Source of the DNA: WRHT01 sp031550525
GTDB taxonomy: Bacteria; Desulfobacterota; Desulfovibrionia; Desulfovibrionales; Desulfovibrionaceae
Length of the DNA: 64,000 nt
Reading direction: 5' to 3'
Assembly (NCBI GenBank): GCA_031550525.1
Contig: JAVBON010000003.1
Location: forward strand, 62,001-126,000
Below the pieces are notes generated by a model. The model searched no databases. It saw only the letters and a program-made list of their open reading frames with translations, and was not told where the DNA came from. Shown one piece after another: positions 16,341 through 24,567 of the stretch (the stretch's first letter is position 1; every line of letters begins with the position of its first letter). The position numbers were made by a program, and so were the translations under genes.

Positions 16341-19181
16341 ATGTCAAACAACTTCTCCCGCACCAGTTTTCCCGTTGACGCCGCCATGCCTGAACTCGGT
16401 CAAGCCTTGGCCGGGCACGGCTGCGCAATTTTAACGGCCAGCCCTGGCTCAGGCAAAACCACCCGCGTGCCGCTGCTTTTGTCAGGTTTGCTTACGCTTG
16501 CCAACGGGCAAGTGGGCGTTGCCCCGCTGCCCGGAAAAATTCTGGTGCTGGAGCCGCGCCGTCTGGCCGCGCGGGCCGCTGCCCGTTACATGGCGCGGCT
16601 GCTGGGTGAGGAGGTTGGGCAACGCGTGGGCTACAGGGTGCGGCTGGAGAGCAGGGTTTCGGAAAAAACCAGGGTGGAGTTGCTTACTGAGGGTATGTTC
16701 ACCCGCCGCCTTTTGGCAGATCCTGAATTATCCGGCGTTTCTTGCGTCATTTTTGACGAATTTCACGAGCGCAGCCTGCAGGCCGATCTGGGCTTGGCTT
16801 TGTGCCTGGAAAGCGCCAGGGCGCTTCGCCCTGACCTGCGGCTGCTGGTAATGTCAGCCACTCTGGAGGCTGAAGAGCTAAGCCGCTTTTTGGGCGGTTG
16901 CCCGATTATTGAGGCCGCCGGGCGCAACTGGCCGGTTGAAGTGCATTATGCCAACCGGGGCAGGAGCGTTACGCCTATGTCCAGCCTGGAAGAAACGGCC
17001 GGCAATACCGCTTTGGCCGTGCGCGAGGCGTTGCGTGACGAGCCGGGCAGCATTCTGGCGTTTTTGCCTGGTCAGGCCGAGATTCGCCGCGTTGCGGCGC
17101 TTTTGGAAAATGTTCCGGCTGATATCGATGTTTATCCGCTTTATGGCGATTTGCCCTTGCGTGAGCAGGATGCGGCCATTGCCCCGCCTTCCCAGGGGCG
17201 GCGCAAGGTGGTGTTGGCTACTGATCTGGCCCAAACCAGCCTGACTATTGAAGGCATACGCATTGTTATTGATGCCGGGCTGGCCAGAGGGCCGCGCTTT
17301 GACCCCGCCACCGGCCTGAGCCGCCTGACGACAACCCGCCTTACGGGAGATGCCGCCGCCCAGCGGGCGGGCAGGGCAGGGCGGCTTGAGCCTGGCCTGT
17401 GCCTGCGCCTCTGGCCGGAGCAGGAAGCCTTGTTGCCGCAAGCCCGCCCTGAGATTATGGATGCGGACCTGGCCCCGCTTTATCTGGACGCCCTGGCTTG
17501 GGGGAGCGAGCCAGCCGCATTGCCTTGGCTTACTCCGCCGCCGGAAGCGGCCTTGCAAAACGCGGCGGAAACGCTGCTGGAGCTGGGAGCCGCTCGCCGC
17601 GACTCTTTACACAGTACAAACGGCAGATTGCTGATTACCCCGCACGGTCAAAAACTGTCCGGGTTGCCTTTACACCCGCGCCTTGCCCACATGGTGTTGC
17701 GGGCTGAGGAGTTGGAAACGGACCTTTCCTGTCTGGCTGCCTGCCTTGCCGCAATTGTATCGGAGCGCGACCCCCTGCGCAAAAATTCCGCCGATGAGGG
17801 CGGGGCTGATATCCGCTTACGCCTGCCGCTTCTAGGCAGGCCAGAGAACAAACGGCTTAGGGACGCGGCGGAACAAATTCACCGCCTCGCGAATTTGAAA
17901 AGAGTTTTCAAACTCCCCGGACCGCAAGATGAATACTTCTGTGGCGCATTGTTAAGTTTAGCTTGGCCGGAGCGCATCGCCCAGCGGCGCGAGGCTGGCG
18001 GTTTTCGGCTTGTTTCCGGCCAGGGGGCGGATCTGCCAGCGTACGACCCGTTGGCTTCTGAGCCTTGTCTGGCCGTGGCCAGCCTTGGCGGGGGCGTCAA
18101 CCGGCGTGTGCATCTGGCCGCGCCGCTGGCTCTGCCTGATTTGTTGCGCCTGCATGGAGAGCGAGCCGTACTCGAAAATGAGGTTTATTGGGACAGCCGG
18201 AGCAGGGCGGTGGTCTGCCACTCCGTCAAGCGGATTGGCGCGCTGGTTTTGGAAGAGAAACCGCTGCAGCCTTCGCCGGAACTGAGCGGGGCTATAAAAA
18301 AAGCGCTGCTGGAGGGTATGGTTTCCCTTGGGTCGGGCTGTCTGCCCTGGACGGAAGATTTGCGCCAGCTTCAGGCCAGAGTGCTGATGTTGCGCAATTT
18401 GGAGCCGAGCGCAAGCCGTGGAGAAAATGTTTGGCCGGACCTGAGCGACGAGGCTTTAATGGCCGGATTGGCTTACGGGTTGGGCTTTGGCCCGTCAAAG
18501 GCGCAGAATGGCGGCTTGCCCGCCGGGCCATCAGATAACGTGATGCCTGGCCGATCATCAGACGGGACGTCAGCCGCGCAAACAGGCGAACTGCCCAGCT
18601 ATTTGAGCGGGACGTCAACGGCGCAAACAGAAGAATTGCCGTCCGGACCAACAGCCGGCAGGGCGCTGGGCGGGCCATCAGGCGGAGGGTTGCCTGCCGG
18701 GCCGGATGCAACATGGCTTTCGCCGTATATTGAAGGGGTGAGCCGCGGCACGCAGTTTGCAACCATTGATCTTGGCGCGGCCCTGCAAGCCTTGTTGCCT
18801 TGGCCTTTGCTTGAGCGCCTTGAGGCGGAAGCCCCAAAAAGACTTAACCTGCCTTCCGGCAATTCGGCCCAGCTTGATTATTTGCCCGCCCTGCGCGGCG
18901 AGCCGCCGGTTCTGGCGGTAAAGTTGCAGGAAATGTTCGGCCAGACCGATACCCCGCGCGTAGCGCGCGGGCGTGTGCCTGTAATGCTGCATTTGCTCTC
19001 GCCAGCGGGCCGCCCCTTGCAGGTTACAGCCGATTTGCGCCACTTTTGGGCCAACGGCTACAAACAGGTGCGGGCCGAAATGCGCGGCCGCTACCCCAGG
19101 CACCCTTGGCCGGAAGACCCACTGAGCGCCCAGCCTACCGGTAAAACTAAAAAACGGCTGGAAGCTGATTCAAATAAATAG
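16341..19181 (+). CDS. hrpB: ATP-dependent RNA helicase HrpB (DEAH-box) with a repeat-containing linker
   Basis: 946 residues from the ATG at 16341 (an in-frame start at 16218 adds a non-homologous leader). Walker A ASPGSGKTT (33-41), DEFH box in VIFDEFHERS (about 135-144), SAT in VMSATLEAEE, and QRAGRAGR (motif VI, about residue 340) define the DEAH helicase core. HrpB_C and the MPHB-type C-terminal domain follow. Residues of about 720-795 are a Gly/Pro/Ser-rich insertion with short internal repeats (SGTSxAQTxELPS), making the protein about 130 residues longer than E. coli HrpB (809). The physiological role of HrpB is poorly known. Confidence 0.88.
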   Translation: MSNNFSRTSFPVDAAMPELGQALAGHGCAILTASPGSGKTTRVPLLLSGLLTLANGQVGVAPLPGKILVLEPRRLAARAAARYMARLLGEEVGQRVGYRVRLESRVSEKTRVELLTEGMFTRRLLADPELSGVSCVIFDEFHERSLQADLGLALCLESARALRPDLRLLVMSATLEAEELSRFLGGCPIIEAAGRNWPVEVHYANRGRSVTPMSSLEETAGNTALAVREALRDEPGSILAFLPGQAEIRRVAALLENVPADIDVYPLYGDLPLREQDAAIAPPSQGRRKVVLATDLAQTSLTIEGIRIVIDAGLARGPRFDPATGLSRLTTTRLTGDAAAQRAGRAGRLEPGLCLRLWPEQEALLPQARPEIMDADLAPLYLDALAWGSEPAALPWLTPPPEAALQNAAETLLELGAARRDSLHSTNGRLLITPHGQKLSGLPLHPRLAHMVLRAEELETDLSCLAACLAAIVSERDPLRKNSADEGGADIRLRLPLLGRPENKRLRDAAEQIHRLANLKRVFKLPGPQDEYFCGALLSLAWPERIAQRREAGGFRLVSGQGADLPAYDPLASEPCLAVASLGGGVNRRVHLAAPLALPDLLRLHGERAVLENEVYWDSRSRAVVCHSVKRIGALVLEEKPLQPSPELSGAIKKALLEGMVSLGSGCLPWTEDLRQLQARVLMLRNLEPSASRGENVWPDLSDEALMAGLAYGLGFGPSKAQNGGLPAGPSDNVMPGRSSDGTSAAQTGELPSYLSGTSTAQTEELPSGPTAGRALGGPSGGGLPAGPDATWLSPYIEGVSRGTQFATIDLGAALQALLPWPLLERLEAEAPKRLNLPSGNSAQLDYLPALRGEPPVLAVKLQEMFGQTDTPRVARGRVPVMLHLLSPAGRPLQVTADLRHFWANGYKQVRAEMRGRYPRHPWPEDPLSAQPTGKTKKRLEADSNK

Positions 19182-19330
19182 AGCGCTTTATTTTTATGCC
19201 AGGTGAGGCTATATTCCGCATTTCCAAGATGCTAAGGACATCCTCAATGTGGTGATAGTGCGCGTTTTTGATAGCACGCTGCCAACTATGGCAACACGCC
19301 TTGAACGCTGAGGTATACAAGGAAAGTATG

Positions 19331-20227
19331 ATGAAAGTTTTCCGTTTTGCTTGTAATTTCTTCATTTTTTTGTTGGTGGCCTGCGCGTTTGTTTGTGCTT
19401 TCAGGCCTGTACAGGTTTTTGCCCAGGATGGGCGGGAATCTTTAGAGATAGCCAGACAGAGGGAGTTGTTCGAGACATTTGTGGGATATAGCAATTTGTA
19501 TACTCAGGCAGCCGCTGTGGATAGAAATATTTCTGAGGCTGGCTGGCAATTCTATCGTTTCCTTCTGCTATGTAATCCGGACGATGCATACCGCGCGAAT
19601 GAAATAGCCCGCGATACTGAAGACCGCTTGAAAGATATTCGTATCAACATGAAAGACCAAGGTATTCTGAGTATTTTGAATGGCCTTGTAAAAAGCAATG
19701 CTGAGTATAAAGACGAATTTGCCGCTTTGCGACAAGAGCGCCAAGATTTTTTGAACCAATACAGAGATTTGGTTGCCCCGTTGAGCCGCGCGCTGGAAAC
19801 CGAAACGGCTGGCCTGGCAAAAACGGCTGCAGCTACAGGTGACACAGAGCTTTGGCCTGCGTTGACCAGCCATATGCTCCATATAGCTAAAATTCGTACC
19901 GCCATGGCGGACTTTTCACATATGGGAGAGGAACAATATTACGTTATGGCCTTGGAGAATCTTCAAATCTATATGGAGAGACTGCACGGCCTAAAAGAAA
20001 TAGCCGGGCCTGAAATGGCCGCGGATTTTAACCAAGTGAGCTATATTTCAAAACAGTTGCTTGATGCGTCTAAACGGTTTGGTGCAATGGGGCATGACAT
20101 TGATATGCGTGCTTCCAAAATAGCACGCAATCTTGACCAGATGAAGGGCTTTTCCGAGGAATTGGCTGGTGTGCTGTACGAACATCGCCGCGCTGTTATT
20201 CGGGACCTTGACCGGAGTATATTCTAA
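19331..20227 (+). CDS. Exported all-helical protein of unknown function, 298 aa
   Basis: Not recognised. The N-terminus MKVFRFACNFFIFLLVACAFVCAF is a signal peptide or membrane anchor ending near QVFAQD. The rest is predicted to be long amphipathic helices without further membrane segments. Its pattern (paired long helices, GDTELWP and FSHMGEEQYYVMALENL segments) resembles the ligand-binding helical bundles of chemoreceptors (HBM/4HB type), but no HAMP or signalling domain follows. AAGGAAAG 5-12 bp upstream supports the second of two adjacent ATGs. A periplasmic sensor or adaptor role is a guess from fold appearance only. Confidence 0.6.
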   Translation: MKVFRFACNFFIFLLVACAFVCAFRPVQVFAQDGRESLEIARQRELFETFVGYSNLYTQAAAVDRNISEAGWQFYRFLLLCNPDDAYRANEIARDTEDRLKDIRINMKDQGILSILNGLVKSNAEYKDEFAALRQERQDFLNQYRDLVAPLSRALETETAGLAKTAAATGDTELWPALTSHMLHIAKIRTAMADFSHMGEEQYYVMALENLQIYMERLHGLKEIAGPEMAADFNQVSYISKQLLDASKRFGAMGHDIDMRASKIARNLDQMKGFSEELAGVLYEHRRAVIRDLDRSIF

Positions 20228-20440
20228 CAACCGCCTCGCGGCATATCAAGGCCGTTTTTTTCCGCTTTGAGATTGTCGCTTAACGGCTGGCAAAGTATAG
20301 AGCCTGTGTTCCAAAACCACCCGCGCTAATCTTGCGGGGCTTGCTACGCTTCACTTCACAAGGCCAGAGCGTTTTACCGGATGTATTAATTCAGGACGGC
20401 GTTTTTTTTTGCAGTATAAGAGCGCTAATCAGGGGGAGTG

Positions 20441-21430
20441 ATGGATACGCCAAAAAACGGAAGTTCTTACCTTGGGCATGTTGGCAATGGGCCAGCCAAA
20501 TTACCTGGGCTTACCTTTATCTTTTTGATTTATCTCTGGGTCGGGGTTGTACTCTATTTTGTATGCGCCTGCGCAATAGGCTATCTGTTTTTCAGCCAGA
20601 AATATTATTTCCCCATTTCCATAAAAATTATCATCGCATTATTAAGCACAATTTCGGTATTTTTTGCCCTCCTTTGCCTCAGGGCCGCCATCGGAATCAG
20701 CGGTAGGCACGAAAACACCCCCAGCCGTTGCCAGTTTGTTCTAATTCTCAATTTTGTTGGCGGCATAATTTGGCTGCTTTTTACTATATGGGATGCAACA
20801 GAAGCGAGCTGGTCTCGGCCCGACCCGTGGAGTAAAGCTATTCCCATGATAGTAAATATCCTTTACGCGCTGGTAATTTGCGAGGCTTGGCGCCGCTATT
20901 TCGCAACATCTCGCAAAGTTAAAGCAGTATTTGGCGGACCACGGATTCAGCCTGCGGACGAAGCCGCAGCGCATTTGGAACGAGAAGAAAACAACGCTGC
21001 GGGAGAAATGGGGCTGGTGGTCGTATTTTGCTGGCTTGCGCTTGTCTATCGTGGCATTCAAGGCCCCCTGTATCTCATGTATACCTTTTTTACTGACGCA
21101 AGCATGCTCAACACCACTATCTTACGGTTATCGGTCAGCAGCCTCGCAGGCATTGTCGCGCCCTTGCTTATCATTTACGCTATTAAAGCGCGTAAGGGCG
21201 CGCGCCATCTTGTCTTTTGGGGGCTTGGGCTATGGCTTGGCGTAAGCATATTGAATTATCTGATTTTTACCGGTGCACTTCTGTCCAGCCACGATTTTGA
21301 TACATCAATAATGCTTCAGGCCAGGTTTCCGTCCATGATAAACGCGGCCGAAGTGGTTGCTCTAGCCGTGTGGTGGTATATGGCCGTGTCGGAAAAAGCC
21401 AGGGCCTGGTTTGAAGAAACGGTTCGTTAG
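20441..21430 (+). CDS. Multi-pass inner membrane protein, DUF2569-like
   Basis: 329 residues with about eight predicted membrane helices in two groups, separated by a charged loop of about 45 residues (YFATSRKVKAVFG to REENNAAGEMG, 155-200). The second half (ILRLSVSSLAG, IKARKGARHLVFWGLGLWLG, ending in AVWWYMAVSEKARAWF) resembles DUF2569-type small membrane proteins, and the first half looks like a related copy, suggesting an internal duplication. An AGGGGGAG site precedes the ATG; a GTG directly before it is an alternative start. Function unknown. Confidence 0.6.
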   Translation: MDTPKNGSSYLGHVGNGPAKLPGLTFIFLIYLWVGVVLYFVCACAIGYLFFSQKYYFPISIKIIIALLSTISVFFALLCLRAAIGISGRHENTPSRCQFVLILNFVGGIIWLLFTIWDATEASWSRPDPWSKAIPMIVNILYALVICEAWRRYFATSRKVKAVFGGPRIQPADEAAAHLEREENNAAGEMGLVVVFCWLALVYRGIQGPLYLMYTFFTDASMLNTTILRLSVSSLAGIVAPLLIIYAIKARKGARHLVFWGLGLWLGVSILNYLIFTGALLSSHDFDTSIMLQARFPSMINAAEVVALAVWWYMAVSEKARAWFEETVR

Positions 21431-21517
21431 TCAAAATTAAAATGGGCCCGACCTGGTGAGCGAAGTGTACGATACATTTGCACAAGGCTTAGAGACGGTA
21501 TAAAAAGCGTTTTCTAC

Positions 21518-21670
21518 CCAGGCTGTGTCGCCATTCAGGCGCTTTTGCCCTCTGGCTGCGTCAGTAGGGCTTTGTCCCTCAGTCGAATACCGTAAGAGTA
21601 TACTCTTTTGGTTCAAAGCCTTGCTTCCTTGCCAGATAACAAAATCACTCTGAATGCCGACACAGCCTGG
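21518..21670. repeat. 153 bp quasi-palindromic element, copy B
   Basis: Ends are a 21 bp inverted repeat with one mismatch (21518-21538 and 21650-21670). Inner pairings are TGGC/GCCA (21553-21556 with 21631-21634), GGCTTTG/CAAAGCC (21568-21574 with 21614-21620), and ATAC/GTAT (21587-21590 with 21598-21601) around a CGTAAGA loop. Conserved blocks shared with copy A are TTTTGCCCT, CTGCGTCA, TACCGTAAGAGTA and CCTTG.CAGA.AACAAAA. It begins 88 bp after the upstream stop and ends next to the sequence that duplicates the right end of the genomic island. Confidence 0.85.
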
Positions 21671-21672
21671 AA

Positions 21673-21834
21673 ATATGTAAAAAGGTATGCAGATTTTCCC
21701 GCCTACATTTTTTACCCTTTTCCCAACAACAAAACCGCCGGGCTACTGACGTAACCCGGCGGTTTCTTAAAATCTGGCGGAGAGGCGGAGATTTGAACTC
21801 CGGATACCCTTATGAGGTATACTCCCTTAGCAGG
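21673..21834. repeat. Diverged copy of the island right end plus tRNA-Ser 3' fragment
   Basis: Aligns with 32378-32544: AAAAAGGTATGCAGATTTTCC, a T-rich stretch, an AAACCGCC..GGCGGTTT hairpin and then a perfectly shared 72 bp (21763-21834). The shared part includes the 3' 60 bases of tRNA-Ser (21775-21834, minus strand). Outside the 72 bp the two copies have diverged, while both hairpins remain base-paired. Confidence 0.75.
21763..21834 (-). repeat. attL: 72 bp direct repeat with truncated tRNA-Ser
   Basis: Identical over 72 bp to 32473-32544. It holds the 3' part of tRNA-Ser (T arm, variable arm, anticodon stem-loop) but lacks the 5' half, which marks one end of an integrated element. Sequence diverges from the tRNA at 21835. 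Confidence 0.92.
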
Positions 21835-21991
21835 CGGTTCGGGGTGAATCAGCCGATAAAGGCTGGTCGCAAAAGCATTGATATTTCTGCATTCATGGGC
21901 AGGGGCTGGAAGCGTAAACTATCTGGAAAGACTGGCGGGGTATGCACAAAGGTATGCATTTTTTCATAGTGCAGATCATATCAAAAAAACT

Positions 21992-22831
21992 TTAACCCTG
22001 TATGTACTCCCAAAGTCCCTGCATTGCTAACAAGCCAATAATCGCAATGAGAATATGCCCTATGTGTCGTCCCAAAAAGATTTTTAACGCCCATCGTAGA
22101 GGCCTTTGGTAGGCCTTGTTATACTCATTTTTCCACCAATTATTATTACTACTATCCTGTAATATTTTGTTTTCTGCCTTCAATGCTATTTTGTCCGACA
22201 AAAGTCTGGCAATAAATTCTTCCATGTGATGCTCAGTGATATTTTGTTTCCAGGTATTAACCTCATTCAAACCTCCAGCTAACATTGGCAATGAATACCC
22301 GGCTTTCTGTTCAGTATCAGAAAAATCAAACTCTATTCCAAATTGTTCATAAAGCCAGTTGCGTCGTTTTTTATTATCTCCGTAACCATCACCTTCAACA
22401 AGTCGTACTGTTTTTAATTTTGCATCAGGCCATTGTTTTACCCAATGAACAATTTCATTCATCAAGTACGTGCCAATGCGGTGACCATACAACTCTGATA
22501 TCCCAAGGCGAACATCACCTGCAATCATGGAGGATGATGTAATTGATACTGCATTTCTTAACCGCGAGTATGCTCCTGAAAAGACTTCTTTGCCTCCATC
22601 CCATTGGTGCGTATTAGGTAAAATTCGCTGATAATATAGTTGTATTGAAGCTGCAAAAATTTCTTTTCCGTTGAATTCTTGTTTTTCTTCACGCTCTACA
22701 ATTAACCAGCCGTGCACTTCTTTATAAGGCGGTTTAGGATCTTTAACCTCTAAAACCATGATGCGGGGCTTTTTAGTATACGTATTTCCCAAATGGTGTG
22801 CGAATGAGGGGAGAGCCATGATACTAACCAT
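21992..22831 (-). CDS. GNAT-like acyltransferase domain protein with C-terminal membrane anchor
   Basis: 279 residues. The centre (about 110-175) has a GNAT-like acetyl-CoA pattern: ISELYGHRIGTYLMNEIVHW (R-x-x-G-x-G/T type loop) followed by KLKTVRLVEGDGYGDNKKRRNWLYEQFGIEF, typical of the strand-helix-strand that closes the fold. A hydrophobic segment near 252-272 anchors the C-terminus. It overlaps the rhuM-like gene upstream by 8 bp, so the two are coupled. Substrate unknown; pairing with RhuM hints at an accessory or defence-type role, which is inference. A+T-rich compared with the host. Confidence 0.6.
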   Translation of the reverse strand: MVSIMALPSFAHHLGNTYTKKPRIMVLEVKDPKPPYKEVHGWLIVEREEKQEFNGKEIFAASIQLYYQRILPNTHQWDGGKEVFSGAYSRLRNAVSITSSSMIAGDVRLGISELYGHRIGTYLMNEIVHWVKQWPDAKLKTVRLVEGDGYGDNKKRRNWLYEQFGIEFDFSDTEQKAGYSLPMLAGGLNEVNTWKQNITEHHMEEFIARLLSDKIALKAENKILQDSSNNNWWKNEYNKAYQRPLRWALKIFLGRHIGHILIAIIGLLAMQGLWEYIQG

Positions 22832-23864
22832 CCATTTTTTTCTGAGGCAGACGCTTGGCAGCTTCTTCTAACTCTTTCACAGCCTCTTCCTCTCCATTAG
22901 CCTCCAGCACCGCCCTGCGCCTTGCCGCAAAAAGCTCATACTCGGCTTCGGCGTGGGCATCGGCAACTTTCCGGCTTACTTTGCCAGCATTTGGCAGCAC
23001 ACCTCGTTCGTTGAAACGGAGAAAATCATCAAGCTTTGCGCCCCAATCTTTGAGGAAAATGTCTTTACGCCGCTTGGCCTGATCTTCGGCATAGTCCAGC
23101 CACATGACTACAATGCGGTTCAAGGAGTCGATTTCATCGGTATTAAGGTAGTTCTTGGCAACGGTGATGTCACCTTTACGGACAACGCCGCCTTTCCATG
23201 AGGTTAGCCCCATGTTGGGCTCGGTATGGTTGGCCCGCTCCAGAATTAATTCCGGGGCCGTCTTGCCGGTGGCCGCAAAGTGCAGCTTATTCTGAATAAC
23301 CTGGAAAAATTCCGTAGTGTAACGGTTAGCTGCGTTGTAGTCGGAGGCTAGGGCAAAAATTTCGCGAACACGCAGGTACATGCGACGCTCGCTGGCCCGG
23401 ATATCGCGAATGCGCTCAAGCAGTTCATCAAAATAGTCCGGTACACCGGAGTCTTTGACAGGAGGGTTCTTCAAGCGCTCGTCATCAAGGACAAAACCCT
23501 TGATCAAATACTCTTTAAGCTTATCGGTAGCCCACTGTCGGAATTGCACCCCGCGCTGCGAGCGTACCCGGTAGCCAACGGCCAAAATGACATCAAGACT
23601 ATAAAAATTTGTTTTGTAATTTTTCCCATCACTTGCAGTTATTCGGTAATTCCGAATAACTGCATCCTCTTGAAGTTCGCCATCTTTAAATATCTGGCGC
23701 AAGTGCCCGTTCAGTGTGCTGACTTTTATGTCAAAGAGTTCAGCCATCTGTTTTTGTGATAACCAAAGCGTCTCATTGTGCAAGTGAACCTGAATAGCGC
23801 TTTTGCCATCATCAGTACTGTAGAGCAGGATTTCGCCGCCAACTTCATTATTTGTGTCATTCAT
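22824..23864 (-). CDS. RhuM family protein
   Basis: 346 residues, the normal length of the RhuM ('virulence protein RhuM') family, which occurs in pathogenicity islands, prophages and near restriction-modification genes. Characteristic segments are LWLSQKQMAELFDIKVSTLNGHLRQIF (about 33-58, HTH-like), YSLDVILAVGYRVRSQRGVQFRQWA (88-112), and ITVAKNYLNTDEIDSLNRIVVMWLDYAE (about 232-260). The first and second parts resemble Bro-N/KilA-like DNA-binding modules of phages. The biochemical activity is not known. First gene of a two-gene operon with the GNAT-like gene, divergent from the 43-residue ORF. Confidence 0.88.
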   Translation of the reverse strand: MNDTNNEVGGEILLYSTDDGKSAIQVHLHNETLWLSQKQMAELFDIKVSTLNGHLRQIFKDGELQEDAVIRNYRITASDGKNYKTNFYSLDVILAVGYRVRSQRGVQFRQWATDKLKEYLIKGFVLDDERLKNPPVKDSGVPDYFDELLERIRDIRASERRMYLRVREIFALASDYNAANRYTTEFFQVIQNKLHFAATGKTAPELILERANHTEPNMGLTSWKGGVVRKGDITVAKNYLNTDEIDSLNRIVVMWLDYAEDQAKRRKDIFLKDWGAKLDDFLRFNERGVLPNAGKVSRKVADAHAEAEYELFAARRRAVLEANGEEEAVKELEEAAKRLPQKKMDG

Positions 23865-23995
23865 AGCTGATATAGATACGCGAAAGCCCCGCGCATGTAA
23901 ACGTCACTTAAATTAAACCATTAATAAGTATACTTTTTATTTACAGCTTAGTTATAAGCAGCCTGTCTGCACAATAACTACCTAAGGAGATCTCC

Positions 23996-24127
23996 ATGAA
24001 AAATTCCCAGCCTACCACCCCAAAGAAGCCCCCGCTTATCATCGTGGCTCGCAAGCCTAAGAACGCCAAAGAGCGTGAGGCGGTGGCCCGTATAATGTGG
24101 GACAGAGACAAGCTTGACGAAGAGTAA
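23996..24127 (+). CDS. Small basic/acidic protein, 43 aa
   Basis: Short ORF starting MKNSQPTTPKKPPLI and ending DRDKLDEE. It has a Pro/Lys-rich N-terminal half and a charged helical C-terminal half (KERE to DKLDEE). An AAGGAGA ribosome-binding site lies 5 bp before the ATG and a terminator follows within 70 bp, so it is likely expressed. Not recognised. It is divergent from the rhuM-like gene, a position often used by small regulators, but no DNA-binding motif is visible. Confidence 0.55.
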   Translation: MKNSQPTTPKKPPLIIVARKPKNAKEREAVARIMWDRDKLDEE

Positions 24128-24166
24128 CATAGGCTTTTTGTCCAATTTTTCGGGTAACAGTAATAG

Positions 24167-24199
24167 AAAAGGACTACCGCTTTGAGCAGTAGTCCTTTT
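24167..24199. terminator. Bidirectional Rho-independent terminator
   Basis: AAAAGGACTAC / GTAGTCCTTTT, 11 bp stem with an 11-base loop that contains further pairs. It separates the 43-residue ORF (+) from the lipoprotein operon (-). Confidence 0.85.
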
Positions 24200-24215
24200 C
24201 TTGGAGCATAGAACC

Positions 24216-24548
24216 TTAAAGCCCATCAACTGTTACATAAAATTCATCACCACTATCAGTAAGCTCTGACGTATATTCGATAGCGATGCTTGTTTGTTTG
24301 CCATATCCCGTCATTGCTAAATCAGCGGCACATAGACATCTTCCAGTTTTTGTGTCGACATCCCTAGTTCTTATAGCTGTCAATTCAAAATTTAAACCTG
24401 CAAGACCTACTGCCTCAAGGTTCTCTTTTGCTATTTGTATGACTAAAGCTTTTACTTCCTCATCAGAACAAGCCGGTGCTTTTTTACCACAAGCATAAAC
24501 CATTATAGACAATATTATCATCAATATTAGGCATGTAATTTTTCTCAT
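24216..24548 (-). CDS. Small lipoprotein, 110 aa
   Basis: Starting at the ATG at 24548, which has AGGAG upstream, the N-terminus MRKITCLILMIILSIMVYAC is a lipoprotein signal with a lipobox (VYAC); the lipidated Cys is residue 20. The mature part has two paired cysteines (RCLCAADL) and an alternating strand pattern (NFELTAIRTRDVDTK, TSIAIEYTSELTDSGDEFYVTVDGL), suggesting a small beta-rich domain. It is the last gene of a three-gene minus-strand operon of membrane proteins on the island. No function recognised. Confidence 0.65.
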   Translation of the reverse strand: MRKITCLILMIILSIMVYACGKKAPACSDEEVKALVIQIAKENLEAVGLAGLNFELTAIRTRDVDTKTGRCLCAADLAMTGYGKQTSIAIEYTSELTDSGDEFYVTVDGL

Positions 24549-24567
24549 AGTGTCCACCTCTCCTTTG

